Assembly (NCBI RefSeq): GCF_009733535.1
Contig: NZ_SMMI01000005.1
Location: forward strand, 218,121-282,120
Reading direction: 5' to 3'
Source of the DNA: Sphingobacterium endophyticum
GTDB taxonomy: Bacteria; Bacteroidota; Bacteroidia; Sphingobacteriales; Sphingobacteriaceae
DNA: 64,000 nucleotides
Position numbers and translations under genes: made by a program. Below, piece after piece: positions 15,049 through 23,190 of this stretch. The notes beneath the pieces are model-generated. The model worked only from the letters and a program-made list of their open reading frames with translations, did no database searches and was not told the DNA's origin. Each line of letters begins with the position of its first letter. The first letter of the stretch is position 1.

Positions 15049-16371
15049 TTAGGCTTTCAATTTATCGATTGATTCAAAGGCACCACTTTTCTTAAGCAAC
15101 CACATTCCTAATTTTTCTTCAGCAATTCCTTCTTTTATTTTGTAAGTAAAGATTGGCAATCCATCAGGGTCTGATTCAATATTCATTTTAAAGAATCCAA
15201 CTGCCGGGATTTTTTTTAATTCATTAGCCAATTCTGTAATATGCGAGGAGACAATAACATAAGGACCGTCCACGTCTGCAAGATTTTCAAGCACTTTTAA
15301 AATAGCATTTGAAGCATCCAAATGGTTTGTACCCTTGAACAATTCATCTAAAATAATAACAGCATTGGAATCCTTTGGTAACTGGTCAACAATCGTTTTC
15401 AAACGCATAGCTTCCACATAAAAATGGCTGTAACCAAGGTCTAAATTATCTTGAAGATTTATACTTGTAAATACCCCATCTATGATATCAGTTTTAATAG
15501 ATTCTGCGGGCACAGGAAAACCAATGTGGGTAAGGTAAAGGGCAGTTGATATAGTTTTAATGATGGATGATTTACCTGCCATATTTGCACCAGTAAGAAA
15601 CCAGACCTTTTTATCTCTGGACATTCTTATATCATTATTAACTGGATTTTTATGGAAAATATGATAAACACCTTTCATCTCAATTGCCCCAGTTTGGTTT
15701 TTCGGAAAAACTTCAGGATAGCTAAAACCATTTGCTTTAGAAACTTTGGCTACTGATAGATAAGCATCGATTTGATAAAAAAAAGTAATAATTTTCTTGA
15801 TCTTAGGTGCTAGGGTATATCTGATCATTTTGTCGAAATTTTCAATATTGAAAATATTAATTCTCAATTTCTCAGCATCATATTTCTTGTTTTTGAAAAT
15901 CATGGCAAGACAATCTTCAATCAACTGAATAATTTCTTCTACATCGGCATAAGCAACATCATGATTAATTTTTTTATAATAATTTTGGCATTTAATCATA
16001 AAGTCACATGCCTCAATGATTGATCTTTTCCGATAGTAGTAAGCAGGGGTTCTTACCCCAACAAAATCCATTAAGGTTAATGAAGCAGTTCTTCCTGAAT
16101 GTGATGATCGAACATATTTTTCAAGGTCACTTACGATCACTCTATAAAATAAAAAGTCTTCATCTGCGACTGGCTCTAAACGACGTATTTTTATTTGTCT
16201 ATCTTTTATTTCATTAACATCAACAATAGGATTATAAAATATATCTCTCAGAAAGAACATTCCTCCATCCGTAATGGTATGATCAAAGTATTCCAAAATA
16301 GTCCGGCTGTGCCTATCTCGTAATTGAATGTCTTTTAAAGTTTGTTCATCTATCAAAAATTTATCGCTCAT
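15049..16371 (-). CDS. MutS-related ATPase (short paralogue)
   Basis: 440 aa from ATG 16371 (MSDKFLIDEQTL). It contains only the MutS core/lever (about 15-250) and ABC-type ATPase domain: Walker A GANMAGKSS (261-269), Walker B with D342-E343 (VIILDELFKGT), and a late IVSSH segment. The mismatch-recognition domain I and connector of true MutS are absent. Such short paralogues are common in Bacteroidota and are annotated as DNA mismatch repair proteins, but their role is unknown. It is monocistronic and divergent from mscS. A longer start at 16398 is possible. Confidence 0.85.
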   Translation of the reverse strand: MSDKFLIDEQTLKDIQLRDRHSRTILEYFDHTITDGGMFFLRDIFYNPIVDVNEIKDRQIKIRRLEPVADEDFLFYRVIVSDLEKYVRSSHSGRTASLTLMDFVGVRTPAYYYRKRSIIEACDFMIKCQNYYKKINHDVAYADVEEIIQLIEDCLAMIFKNKKYDAEKLRINIFNIENFDKMIRYTLAPKIKKIITFFYQIDAYLSVAKVSKANGFSYPEVFPKNQTGAIEMKGVYHIFHKNPVNNDIRMSRDKKVWFLTGANMAGKSSIIKTISTALYLTHIGFPVPAESIKTDIIDGVFTSINLQDNLDLGYSHFYVEAMRLKTIVDQLPKDSNAVIILDELFKGTNHLDASNAILKVLENLADVDGPYVIVSSHITELANELKKIPAVGFFKMNIESDPDGLPIFTYKIKEGIAEEKLGMWLLKKSGAFESIDKLKA

Positions 16372-16398
16372 AACTATTGTATAATTTAGGTTTTTCAA

Positions 16399-16740
16399 AG
16401 ATTGATAAAGCCATCGTATTAAAAATACGATTTTTGCCTAATGAATATTGTTATTTTATTAATATGATGCATTTAAGCGATAAAATGCATATTAAAAAAG
16501 CATTTATTCATTAAAATTTTTATTTCATTAATGTTCCAATATTACTAATTCTTTCAATCCATTTATTTCGGATTTTTCCAGTTGACAGACTTATTTGAAA
16601 TCAACTCTAATGATTATGTTATAACAACTAAAACAGATTTTCTCTTATTATTTAAAATTAGTAGAAATCTATCCACAACCTTTATGTATTGTGGCATGAT
16701 TATTCTTGATGTGATTTTCAAAATACTACAATACATTATT
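16399..16740. other. Intergenic region between mutS-like and mscS
   Basis: About 340 bases with no convincing gene. It holds a TCGTATT/AATACGA hairpin followed by five T (16414-16435), close to the mutS-like start, and an inverted repeat ATGCATTT/AAATGCAT (16467-16474 and 16483-16490) that looks like an operator. An in-frame extension of mscS reaches back to 16582 but is not family-like. Confidence 0.5.
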
Positions 16741-17607
16741 ATGGAATTACTACAAATCAACACTGAAATTGAGGCTTCAAATCAACTTTTAGATCAAGGA
16801 GGAATTTGGATGCTAAAAATTAAGGACATGGCTCTAGAATATGCACCTAAGGTTCTTGGCGCTATTTTAGTTTATTTAATTGGTCAATGGATCATTGGTC
16901 GAATTGGAATTTTAATTAAAAAGGTTTTATCGAACAAGAAGTTTGACATCTCACTGCAAAAGTTTTTAGTTTCCATTGTCAAAGTAACCTTAACGGTATT
17001 AATGTTTTTGGCGATAATTGGCATGTTGGGGGTAAACATTACTAGTTTTGCTGCACTATTAGCGGGAGCTGGATTAGCAATTGGAGCTGCATTAAATGGA
17101 TCTTTGGGGAATTTGGCTGGAGGAGTCATGCTTATGATTTTCAAACCCTTTAAGGTTGGTGATTTAATTGAAGCACAAGGAAGCGTTGGTTTAGTAACAG
17201 AAATTGGAATTTTTAATACAACCCTTTTGTCTCCAGAAAACAAAACGATTATTCTTCCTAATGGAGCTCTATCAACTGGAGTAATCACAAATTTTAACAC
17301 ACATGGAAATTTAAGGGTAGATTTAAAAATGGCGATTGCCTTAGATCAAAACATTGAATATGCACGTGAAGTTGCAATTGGGGCAATGAAGCAACATCCG
17401 AATGTATTGAATGAACCTCAACCTGAGGTTAGCGTTTTGGAAGTAGCCAATGGCATGACCACTTTAGCAATAAGACCCTACACTACCCAAGATAATTATT
17501 GGAATGTATTTTTTGAAACCCAAGAATTGGTGAAAAATGCTTTTGACCAAAACGGAATTAAGGGTCCGATTCCACATACAGTTATTATAAATAAGTCAAA
17601 TAATTAA
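16741..17607 (+). CDS. Small-conductance mechanosensitive channel MscS
   Basis: 288 aa from ATG 16741, matching the canonical MscS length (about 286). Three N-terminal TM helices are followed by the pore-lining TM3 with Gly/Ala packing (LLAGAGLAIGAALNGSLGN). Next come the beta domain motif (KPFKVGDLIEAQGSVGLVTEIG, about 138-159) with NGALSTGVITN, and a C-terminal alpha/beta domain. It acts in the inner membrane as an osmotic release valve. The frame is open to 16582, but the extra 53 residues do not resemble the family. It ends in a strong terminator just before the convergent AraC gene. Confidence 0.9.
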   Translation: MELLQINTEIEASNQLLDQGGIWMLKIKDMALEYAPKVLGAILVYLIGQWIIGRIGILIKKVLSNKKFDISLQKFLVSIVKVTLTVLMFLAIIGMLGVNITSFAALLAGAGLAIGAALNGSLGNLAGGVMLMIFKPFKVGDLIEAQGSVGLVTEIGIFNTTLLSPENKTIILPNGALSTGVITNFNTHGNLRVDLKMAIALDQNIEYAREVAIGAMKQHPNVLNEPQPEVSVLEVANGMTTLAIRPYTTQDNYWNVFFETQELVKNAFDQNGIKGPIPHTVIINKSNN

Positions 17608-17629
17608 TTATTGAAAATGAGATAAAATT

Positions 17630-17655
17630 GCCCTGACAGAAGTTAGGGCTTTTTA
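17630..17655 (+). terminator. Terminator of mscS
   Basis: GCCCTGAC (17630-17637) and GTTAGGGC (17642-17649) with loop AGAA, followed by five T. It reaches to the stop codon of the convergent AraC gene. Confidence 0.75.
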
Positions 17656-18552
17656 TTTACCAAACTTTTTTATGAAATCCCCTGGGGTGCAATTATGAAA
17701 CGCTTTAAATTGCTTGACGAAATAACTTAAAGAACTAAATCCAGTTTTGTAGGCAACATCTGAAATATTTGAATCCGTCTGTAGAAGTAAATTTCTGGCG
17801 TTAACCATTCTTTCTTCCAAAATATAAGTTCCAGGAGTCTTACCACAATATGCTTCGAACATACGATGCAATTTGCTTTTACTACAATTCCCAATTCTCA
17901 TTAATATTTCCGTATTCAGAGTCTGACCTAGATTTCCCTTAATAAAGTTCTTGATTGCATGCAATTGGCTATTAACTAATATTGGATTCTTAGCTTGGAT
18001 ATGTTCCTTTTGCGATTCAATGATTCTGATTAATAAAGATTTTAATAGAAGATCGCTCAGGGCGATATTGGGTTGCTCCTGTGTAGCAACTTGTAAAAGT
18101 TCACTAAATGCCCTAACAAGCCCCGAATTATTATTGAAATGAAAATTGGAAAAATCCAATGACCAGTTTTCACCTTCAGGGTAATTCTGGTTTAAAAATT
18201 CCAATTGTTTTTCTATCGATTCTTTAGAGATTAATATAGTAGCACATTGAACTGGGTTTTTTTCATCCGCTTCTGGGAAATCAGCAAAAATAGTTTCTCC
18301 TTCTGGAAGTACTAACGACGATCCTGGCATAAACTTAAATTGTTCGGCATCTTTAGTATGAACGGTTTTATATCCTCGAATCATACTTGAAATAGATAGT
18401 CCTTCATAAGTGATTTTCACTTTTGTTGAAGATTGGAAGGTTTCAAAGATATTTATTTCAAACTCGCCACAATCGAAACGTGTTTGATTTTCTTGTCCAC
18501 TCCTCAGATGTTCGGGGGTTTGGATGGACAATAGGTCGATTGTATAACTCAT
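17653..18552 (-). CDS. AraC family transcriptional regulator
   Basis: 299 aa. The N-terminal half (about 20-165) is a cupin-like sensing domain of the type found in AraC regulators next to formaldehyde/alcohol dehydrogenases. The C-terminal half has the two helix-turn-helix units: about 205-245 (LNTEILMRIGNCSKSKLHRMF) and 255-297 (NISDVAYKTGFSSLSYFVKQF..CTPGDFI). It is divergent from the glcG-like/fdhA pair, and two 17-bp direct repeats with AraC geometry lie in the shared region (18596-18633). It is therefore most likely the activator of that pair; the effector is unknown, with formaldehyde or an adduct as an obvious guess. Confidence 0.88.
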   Translation of the reverse strand: MSYTIDLLSIQTPEHLRSGQENQTRFDCGEFEINIFETFQSSTKVKITYEGLSISSMIRGYKTVHTKDAEQFKFMPGSSLVLPEGETIFADFPEADEKNPVQCATILISKESIEKQLEFLNQNYPEGENWSLDFSNFHFNNNSGLVRAFSELLQVATQEQPNIALSDLLLKSLLIRIIESQKEHIQAKNPILVNSQLHAIKNFIKGNLGQTLNTEILMRIGNCSKSKLHRMFEAYCGKTPGTYILEERMVNARNLLLQTDSNISDVAYKTGFSSLSYFVKQFKAFHNCTPGDFIKKFGK

Positions 18553-18595
18553 ATTTAATCCTGATTAACGCTTTTACTAAGTTAAATTTTATTTT

Positions 18596-18633
18596 GAAAC
18601 TATCTTTATACTTAATGAAACTATACTTACACC
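18596..18633 (+). promoter_or_regulatory. Tandem AraC-type operator
   Basis: Two 17-bp half-sites in direct orientation: 18596-18612 and 18617-18633, both starting GAAACTAT and identical at 13 of 17 positions. They are separated by 4 bases, giving a 21-bp period like araI1-araI2. The second half-site ends 19 bases before a near-consensus -7 box (TAACTTTA, 18653-18660), so it covers the -33 region as expected for an activator. Confidence 0.6.
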
Positions 18634-18652
18634 AATCCAATTTCACATGAGA

Positions 18653-18660
18653 TAACTTTA
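18653..18660 (+). promoter_or_regulatory. -7 box of glcG-like/fdhA promoter
   Basis: TAACTTTA, 7 of 8 matches to TAnnTTTG, 29 bases upstream of the ATG at 18689. The missing -33 TTTG is consistent with activator dependence. Confidence 0.45.
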
Positions 18661-18688
18661 AGGTATATAAACTTAAAATATCAATACT

Positions 18689-19090
18689 ATGAGTAACATC
18701 ACATTAGAACAAGCAAGAAAAGTAGTTGATGCAGCTATTAAAAAATCGCAGGAATTAGGTGTAAAAATGAATATCGCAGTAGTTGATTCAGGAACAAATT
18801 TAGTGGCCTTTAATAAAATGGATGACGCTTGGCTAGGTTCAATTGACATCTCACAAAAGAAAGCTAGAACAGCTAGGTATTTCAACATGGATACAGGGGA
18901 AATCGGGAAATTGTCACAACCGGGAGGATCTTTATATAATATAGAACATTCAAACAATGGATTGATAACTTTTCCTGGAGGAGTTGTAATTAAGGATTCA
19001 AGTGGGAATATTATCGGAGCAGTAGGAGTTAGTGGCAGTACGGTCGAGGATGATCATGCGGTAGCTGCTGCGGGAGCATCGGCCGTGTAG
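18689..19090 (+). CDS. GlcG/HbpS family heme-binding-like protein
   Basis: 133-aa protein of the GlcG/HbpS (DUF336) family, full length. Seen: an N-terminal helix [20 protein letters not shown], strand [25 protein letters not shown], and the Gly-rich [22 protein letters not shown] typical of the family. Members bind heme or corrinoid-like ligands or have unknown roles. It is co-transcribed with the formaldehyde dehydrogenase gene 38 bases downstream, an arrangement I know from other bacteria, but the GlcG contribution is not established. It has no signal peptide, so it is cytoplasmic. Confidence 0.85.
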   Translation: MSNITLEQARKVVDAAIKKSQELGVKMNIAVVDSGTNLVAFNKMDDAWLGSIDISQKKARTARYFNMDTGEIGKLSQPGGSLYNIEHSNNGLITFPGGVVIKDSSGNIIGAVGVSGSTVEDDHAVAAAGASAV

Positions 19091-19128
19091 GTCCAATATT
19101 TCTATTCACCTTATTAAAATTATTCATT

Positions 19129-20322
19129 ATGTGTCAAAATCATGGAGTAGTGTACATGGGGCCGGGTGAGGTTCAGGTACAAGAAATAGATTACCCTAAA
19201 CTAGCATTAGGGGACAGAAAATGCGAACATGGAGTCATTTTAAAAATCGTATCTACGAATATTTGTGGATCTGACCAACATATGGTCCGAGGTCGAACGA
19301 CAGCTTCAGCGGGGCTTGTACTTGGTCATGAAATAACAGGCCAGGTAGTTGAGGTTGGGAGAGATGTAGAATTTATAAAGGTTGGAGATATTGTTTCAGT
19401 ACCCTTCAATATAGCGTGCGGAAGGTGTCGAAATTGCAAGGAAGGCAAAACAGGAATCTGTTTGAATGTAAATCCTTCGCGTCCTGGAGCTGCCTATGGT
19501 TATGTAGATATGGGTGGATGGATTGGAGGTCAGGCGGAGTATGTCATGGTTCCTTATGCTGATTTCAATTTATTGAAATTTCCAGATAATGATCAAGCTA
19601 TAGCATATATCAAAGATCTGACTATGCTTTCTGACATCTTCCCTACTGGATTTCATGGCGCTGTATCCGCTGGTGTAGGCCCAGGATCAATAGTATATGT
19701 TGCTGGAGCTGGACCCGTAGGGTTAGCCTGTGCAGCGAGCTGTCATCTTTTAGGGGCAGCTGTTGTCATTGTTGGCGATCTTAATGAGGAAAGATTGGCT
19801 CAGGCAAGGAGTTTTGGATGCGAAACAGTAAATCTTAATACTGATGTAGAATTATCAGAACAGATTGCAGCGATTGTAGGTGTGCCTGAAGTTGATTGTT
19901 TTGTGGATTGTGTAGGTTTTGAAGCCAGAGCACATTCACATAGTGGGAATTCCGAAGAACAGCCGGCGGTCGTATTAAATCAAGCAATGGAAATCACAAG
20001 GGCTGGTGGAGCGATAGGTATTCCAGGACTTTATGTGACAGAAGATCCAGGAGCGGTTGATGGTGCAGCAAAACAAGGAAATCTTAAAATTAGATTTGGG
20101 CTAGGTTGGGCAAAATCACATTGTTTCCATACAGGTCAATGCCCGGTAATGAAATATCACAGGCAATTGATGAATGCAATACTATATGATAAAATTAAAA
20201 TAGCAGACGCAGTCAATGTACAAGTCATTGAATTAAATGAGGCACCAAAAGGTTATGCCGATTTTGATAAGGGGGCAGCAAGAAAATATGTTATCGACCC
20301 TCATGGAATGATTCCTGCATAA
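19129..20322 (+). CDS. fdhA: Glutathione-independent formaldehyde dehydrogenase
   Basis: 397-aa zinc-dependent medium-chain dehydrogenase that closely follows the Pseudomonas putida enzyme (EC 1.2.1.46), which oxidises formaldehyde to formate with tightly bound NAD. Catalytic zinc ligands C46 (TNICGSDQH) and H67 (LGHEITG) and structural zinc cysteines C97, C100, C103 and C111 occupy the same residue numbers as I recall for the P. putida protein. The NAD motif is GAGPVGLACA. The subfamily insert GYVDMGGWIGGQAEYV is present. It is in an operon with the GlcG-like gene under a divergent AraC regulator. Its role is formaldehyde detoxification. Confidence 0.9.
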   Translation: MCQNHGVVYMGPGEVQVQEIDYPKLALGDRKCEHGVILKIVSTNICGSDQHMVRGRTTASAGLVLGHEITGQVVEVGRDVEFIKVGDIVSVPFNIACGRCRNCKEGKTGICLNVNPSRPGAAYGYVDMGGWIGGQAEYVMVPYADFNLLKFPDNDQAIAYIKDLTMLSDIFPTGFHGAVSAGVGPGSIVYVAGAGPVGLACAASCHLLGAAVVIVGDLNEERLAQARSFGCETVNLNTDVELSEQIAAIVGVPEVDCFVDCVGFEARAHSHSGNSEEQPAVVLNQAMEITRAGGAIGIPGLYVTEDPGAVDGAAKQGNLKIRFGLGWAKSHCFHTGQCPVMKYHRQLMNAILYDKIKIADAVNVQVIELNEAPKGYADFDKGAARKYVIDPHGMIPA

Positions 20323-20354
20323 TTTAAGACCACTACATCTACACTTTAAAACAT

Positions 20355-20383
20355 GGCCCCAGCATAAGTTGGGGCTATTTTTT
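20355..20383 (+). terminator. Terminator of glcG-fdhA operon
   Basis: GCCCCA (20356-20361) pairs with TGGGGC (20370-20375), followed by TATTTTTT. Confidence 0.75.
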
Positions 20384-20532
20384 GAATAATTTTATCAATA
20401 AAAAACATAAAATCGAAATATAAAAATCAAAACTAAACAGAATTAAATAAAGAAATATAAATGTAATACAAAATATTATTTTGATATAAAAATATTACTC
20501 AATATCATATTTCAAAATATGATTGATTTTAT

Positions 20533-20540
20533 TATTTTTG
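20533..20540 (+). promoter_or_regulatory. -7 box upstream of FUSC gene
   Basis: TATTTTTG, an exact TAnnTTTG, 31 bases before the proposed TTG start at 20572. No clear TTTG at -33. Confidence 0.45.
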
Positions 20541-20571
20541 CGCATTAATAAATAAATTCAATTATAAAATA

Positions 20572-22596
20572 TTGGTTTCAGCTTCATTATCAAAGGTTAA
20601 GACATTTCTGAAAAGTGAATCAAGCCTTGATGCACTTCGAAATATTTTGGTAATTTTAATTCCAAGCATCCTTATCTTTTATTTTTTGGACGGGCATATC
20701 GCTATTGCATTTGCTGTTGGTGTTTTATTGGCTGCATTAACTGATGTTCCAGGAAATAAAAATGATAAATTATCAACAGCCATCTATTGTCTACCTATCT
20801 TTTTTATTACTTCAATAACTACTTCATTTGCTCTATTTTATCATTCCTGGACAATCCTATTATTATTGGGGGCGTTTGGTTTTCTCTATACAATCATTGC
20901 TGTTTTAGGTTTCAGGGTTAATGTTGTAGGAAATCTAGGGTTAATTGTGGCAAGTTTTACCATAGGATTAAGACCTAATGATCCAATTCAGTTTAGCTTA
21001 GCAGTTACTGCTGGGGCATTGTTCTTCTTTATTATTTGTATTATTCAGGTTTATTTGACCCCGAATAGATCATTGAGGTATGCTGTTGAAGGAGGCATTA
21101 AAACTATGGGCAACCTAATCCGCTTGAAAGTAGACTGTTATGATGAAAAGGTTTCTTTAAATATTGCCTATAAAGCATTAAGTTCCTTCCATGTCAAGGT
21201 AAGTGATCAACTTGAATCTATCCGATTTATTTTATTAAGGGATAAAAAACTTCATTCTAAGCATGATGAAGAGAGCAAAATTTGGCTTGCAAAATTATAC
21301 CATTTAGTTGATCTCTATGAATTGTTAATGGCGATTGATAATGATTATGAGGAAATTCGAAACACATTGCGGGGAGGAAACACCTTAAAATTAATTCGTC
21401 AATCTCTTCATTTACTTTATAAAGAAACTCAAAGATTGACCGCCACCAGCTCAATTAAAAAAAATAGACCAACAAAAAGGTATAAATTAGAGGAATTACT
21501 TCTCCAATTAGAGACTGACCAAGCAGATGCAACTCCTCAAAAATGGACATTAATATGTTCCATTAGCACTCAATTAAGGCATGTTTCAGATATTCTCCAA
21601 AAATTTGAAGTTCAGCAAGAATATCATGAAAATACCTTGGTGGATAGTAAAAATTACATTGATTTTGTTGCTCCAAAAAGTACTTTAAAAACTATAATCA
21701 ACAATCTTACCTTTAAATCGCCAATATTTGCTTATGCCATTCGCATGTCTGCACTACTTATGGCAGGTGGTTTGATTGGCTTCTTATTGCCAGAATATCG
21801 CTACGCTTCCTGGATACTCTTAACAATTATACTTGTAGCTAGACCGAGTTATACCAATACCCAAAAAAGAAATTATCAAAGAATTATTGGTTCCATAATA
21901 GGAATTGCAATTAGTTTATTACTATTAATATGGATTGATAACATCTTGGTTCTAATAAGCATTGCGGCGTTTTGTCTCTATTTATTTTTATTATTCAACA
22001 AACCCAATTATCTGATCTGTGTAATTTTTATTACGATCAGTATTCTTTTGGGACAGCATGTTTACGAAGGAGAAATTCAGGACATTCTTGGCAGTAGATT
22101 TGTCTTCACTTTATTGGGATCAATATTTGCAGTCCTAGGATGCCTAGCAATTCCAATTAATCATTATCGTTCGGTTCAGCAGAGTACAAATTCATTACTA
22201 CAACATTTTCAATCTTATTTATTCAAGATTCAAGAAAGCTATGAATCAAAGAATCTGAATTTTTACGATTTAAGGTTGTTTAGGAAATTTACACAATCCT
22301 CATTGGCACAATGTTATGATGCATTAGAACAACTAGCCAAAGAACCGCTTAGGGGCAAAAGTTTAAAAGAAGATATTGTTCATTTCCAGAATTTAGTTTA
22401 TCGCATCAATGCCCTACTCGTTGGATTGTCTGTAAACATGACTAAACTTGGCTTAACATTAAATCCAGAACTAATGGATGAAAAAATAAGGCATATAAAT
22501 AACTTAATCTTGCAAGCTGAAGAATTATCAAAACAATTTTCAAAGGATAGAAAAGCAAAAAACAGCCTTGCGATACCCTATAAATCTTCGGAATAA
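20572..22596 (+). CDS. FUSC family (YccS/YhfK-like) inner membrane protein
   Basis: 674-aa membrane protein with the duplicated FUSC layout. There is a first cluster of about five to six TM helices (about 20-160), a long soluble helical domain (about 165-385), a second TM cluster (about 388-520), and a soluble C-terminus (about 520-674). Relatives include YccS and the AaeB/FUSC aromatic-acid efflux family; the substrate is unknown. No ATG is available at the N-terminus; the start is TTG 20572, supported by the promoter box just upstream and by a sensible N-terminus preceding the first TM helix. No periplasmic adaptor or outer membrane factor is adjacent. Confidence 0.78.
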   Translation: MVSASLSKVKTFLKSESSLDALRNILVILIPSILIFYFLDGHIAIAFAVGVLLAALTDVPGNKNDKLSTAIYCLPIFFITSITTSFALFYHSWTILLLLGAFGFLYTIIAVLGFRVNVVGNLGLIVASFTIGLRPNDPIQFSLAVTAGALFFFIICIIQVYLTPNRSLRYAVEGGIKTMGNLIRLKVDCYDEKVSLNIAYKALSSFHVKVSDQLESIRFILLRDKKLHSKHDEESKIWLAKLYHLVDLYELLMAIDNDYEEIRNTLRGGNTLKLIRQSLHLLYKETQRLTATSSIKKNRPTKRYKLEELLLQLETDQADATPQKWTLICSISTQLRHVSDILQKFEVQQEYHENTLVDSKNYIDFVAPKSTLKTIINNLTFKSPIFAYAIRMSALLMAGGLIGFLLPEYRYASWILLTIILVARPSYTNTQKRNYQRIIGSIIGIAISLLLLIWIDNILVLISIAAFCLYLFLLFNKPNYLICVIFITISILLGQHVYEGEIQDILGSRFVFTLLGSIFAVLGCLAIPINHYRSVQQSTNSLLQHFQSYLFKIQESYESKNLNFYDLRLFRKFTQSSLAQCYDALEQLAKEPLRGKSLKEDIVHFQNLVYRINALLVGLSVNMTKLGLTLNPELMDEKIRHINNLILQAEELSKQFSKDRKAKNSLAIPYKSSE

Positions 22597-22661
22597 ATCT
22601 TGTCTTAAGACAAGTCATTTATGATCAATAATTAGGAAATTAGTATAAATTATCACTAATT

Positions 22662-23162
22662 ATGGAAATCAATCAGCAAATATCCAAAGTACTAAATGAT
22701 ACATTTGACCAAACCATTAAAATGGTTATGTGTCTATCTGAAGAGCAAATAAATACAATTCCAAAAGATCAAGGCTGGACAGTTGGACAGATTGCAGAAC
22801 ACATACTTATCTGCAGTTCTGGAATTCCCGATAATAAAACTGAAGAAATTAATCGAGCATTTGATGATCAGGTCCCTGCAATAAAACAAATTTTCTTAGA
22901 TTTTAATGTGAAATATGATGCAGACAAAAGTCTATTACCAAGACAGGATCATTATAAAAAAGAGGAACTTGTTTTGAAGTTAAAAGATTGTAAAACCAAT
23001 TTACTTATTGATATAAAAGACAAGGACCTCATGCTTTTATGTAAGGATATGGAGTTTCCTCGGATGGGGTTTTTCACAAGATTTGAGTGGTTAAGTTTTA
23101 TTACCGTCCATGTACAAAGACATAATCATCAAATGGAAGAGGACATAAAAGAGTTGGACTAA
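22662..23162 (+). CDS. DinB family protein
   Basis: 166-aa four-helix-bundle protein of the DinB superfamily. The metal-binding histidine triad is present: H47 (IAEHI), and H150 and H154 (HVQRHNHQ). The N-terminal DQTIKMVMCLSEEQINTIP and GWTVGQIAEH segments are family-typical. Members are thiol-dependent transferases or stress-related proteins of mostly unknown function. It follows the FUSC gene by 65 bases on the same strand and may be co-transcribed; no shared function is obvious. Confidence 0.82.
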   Translation: MEINQQISKVLNDTFDQTIKMVMCLSEEQINTIPKDQGWTVGQIAEHILICSSGIPDNKTEEINRAFDDQVPAIKQIFLDFNVKYDADKSLLPRQDHYKKEELVLKLKDCKTNLLIDIKDKDLMLLCKDMEFPRMGFFTRFEWLSFITVHVQRHNHQMEEDIKELD

Positions 23163-23190
23163 ATCTTGCTTTTTTCCAGAATTAATCAAT

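Noticed and set aside
16582..16740. N-terminal extension of MscS
   Set aside because: The 53 extra residues are not found in MscS proteins, and the ATG at 16741 gives the canonical length.
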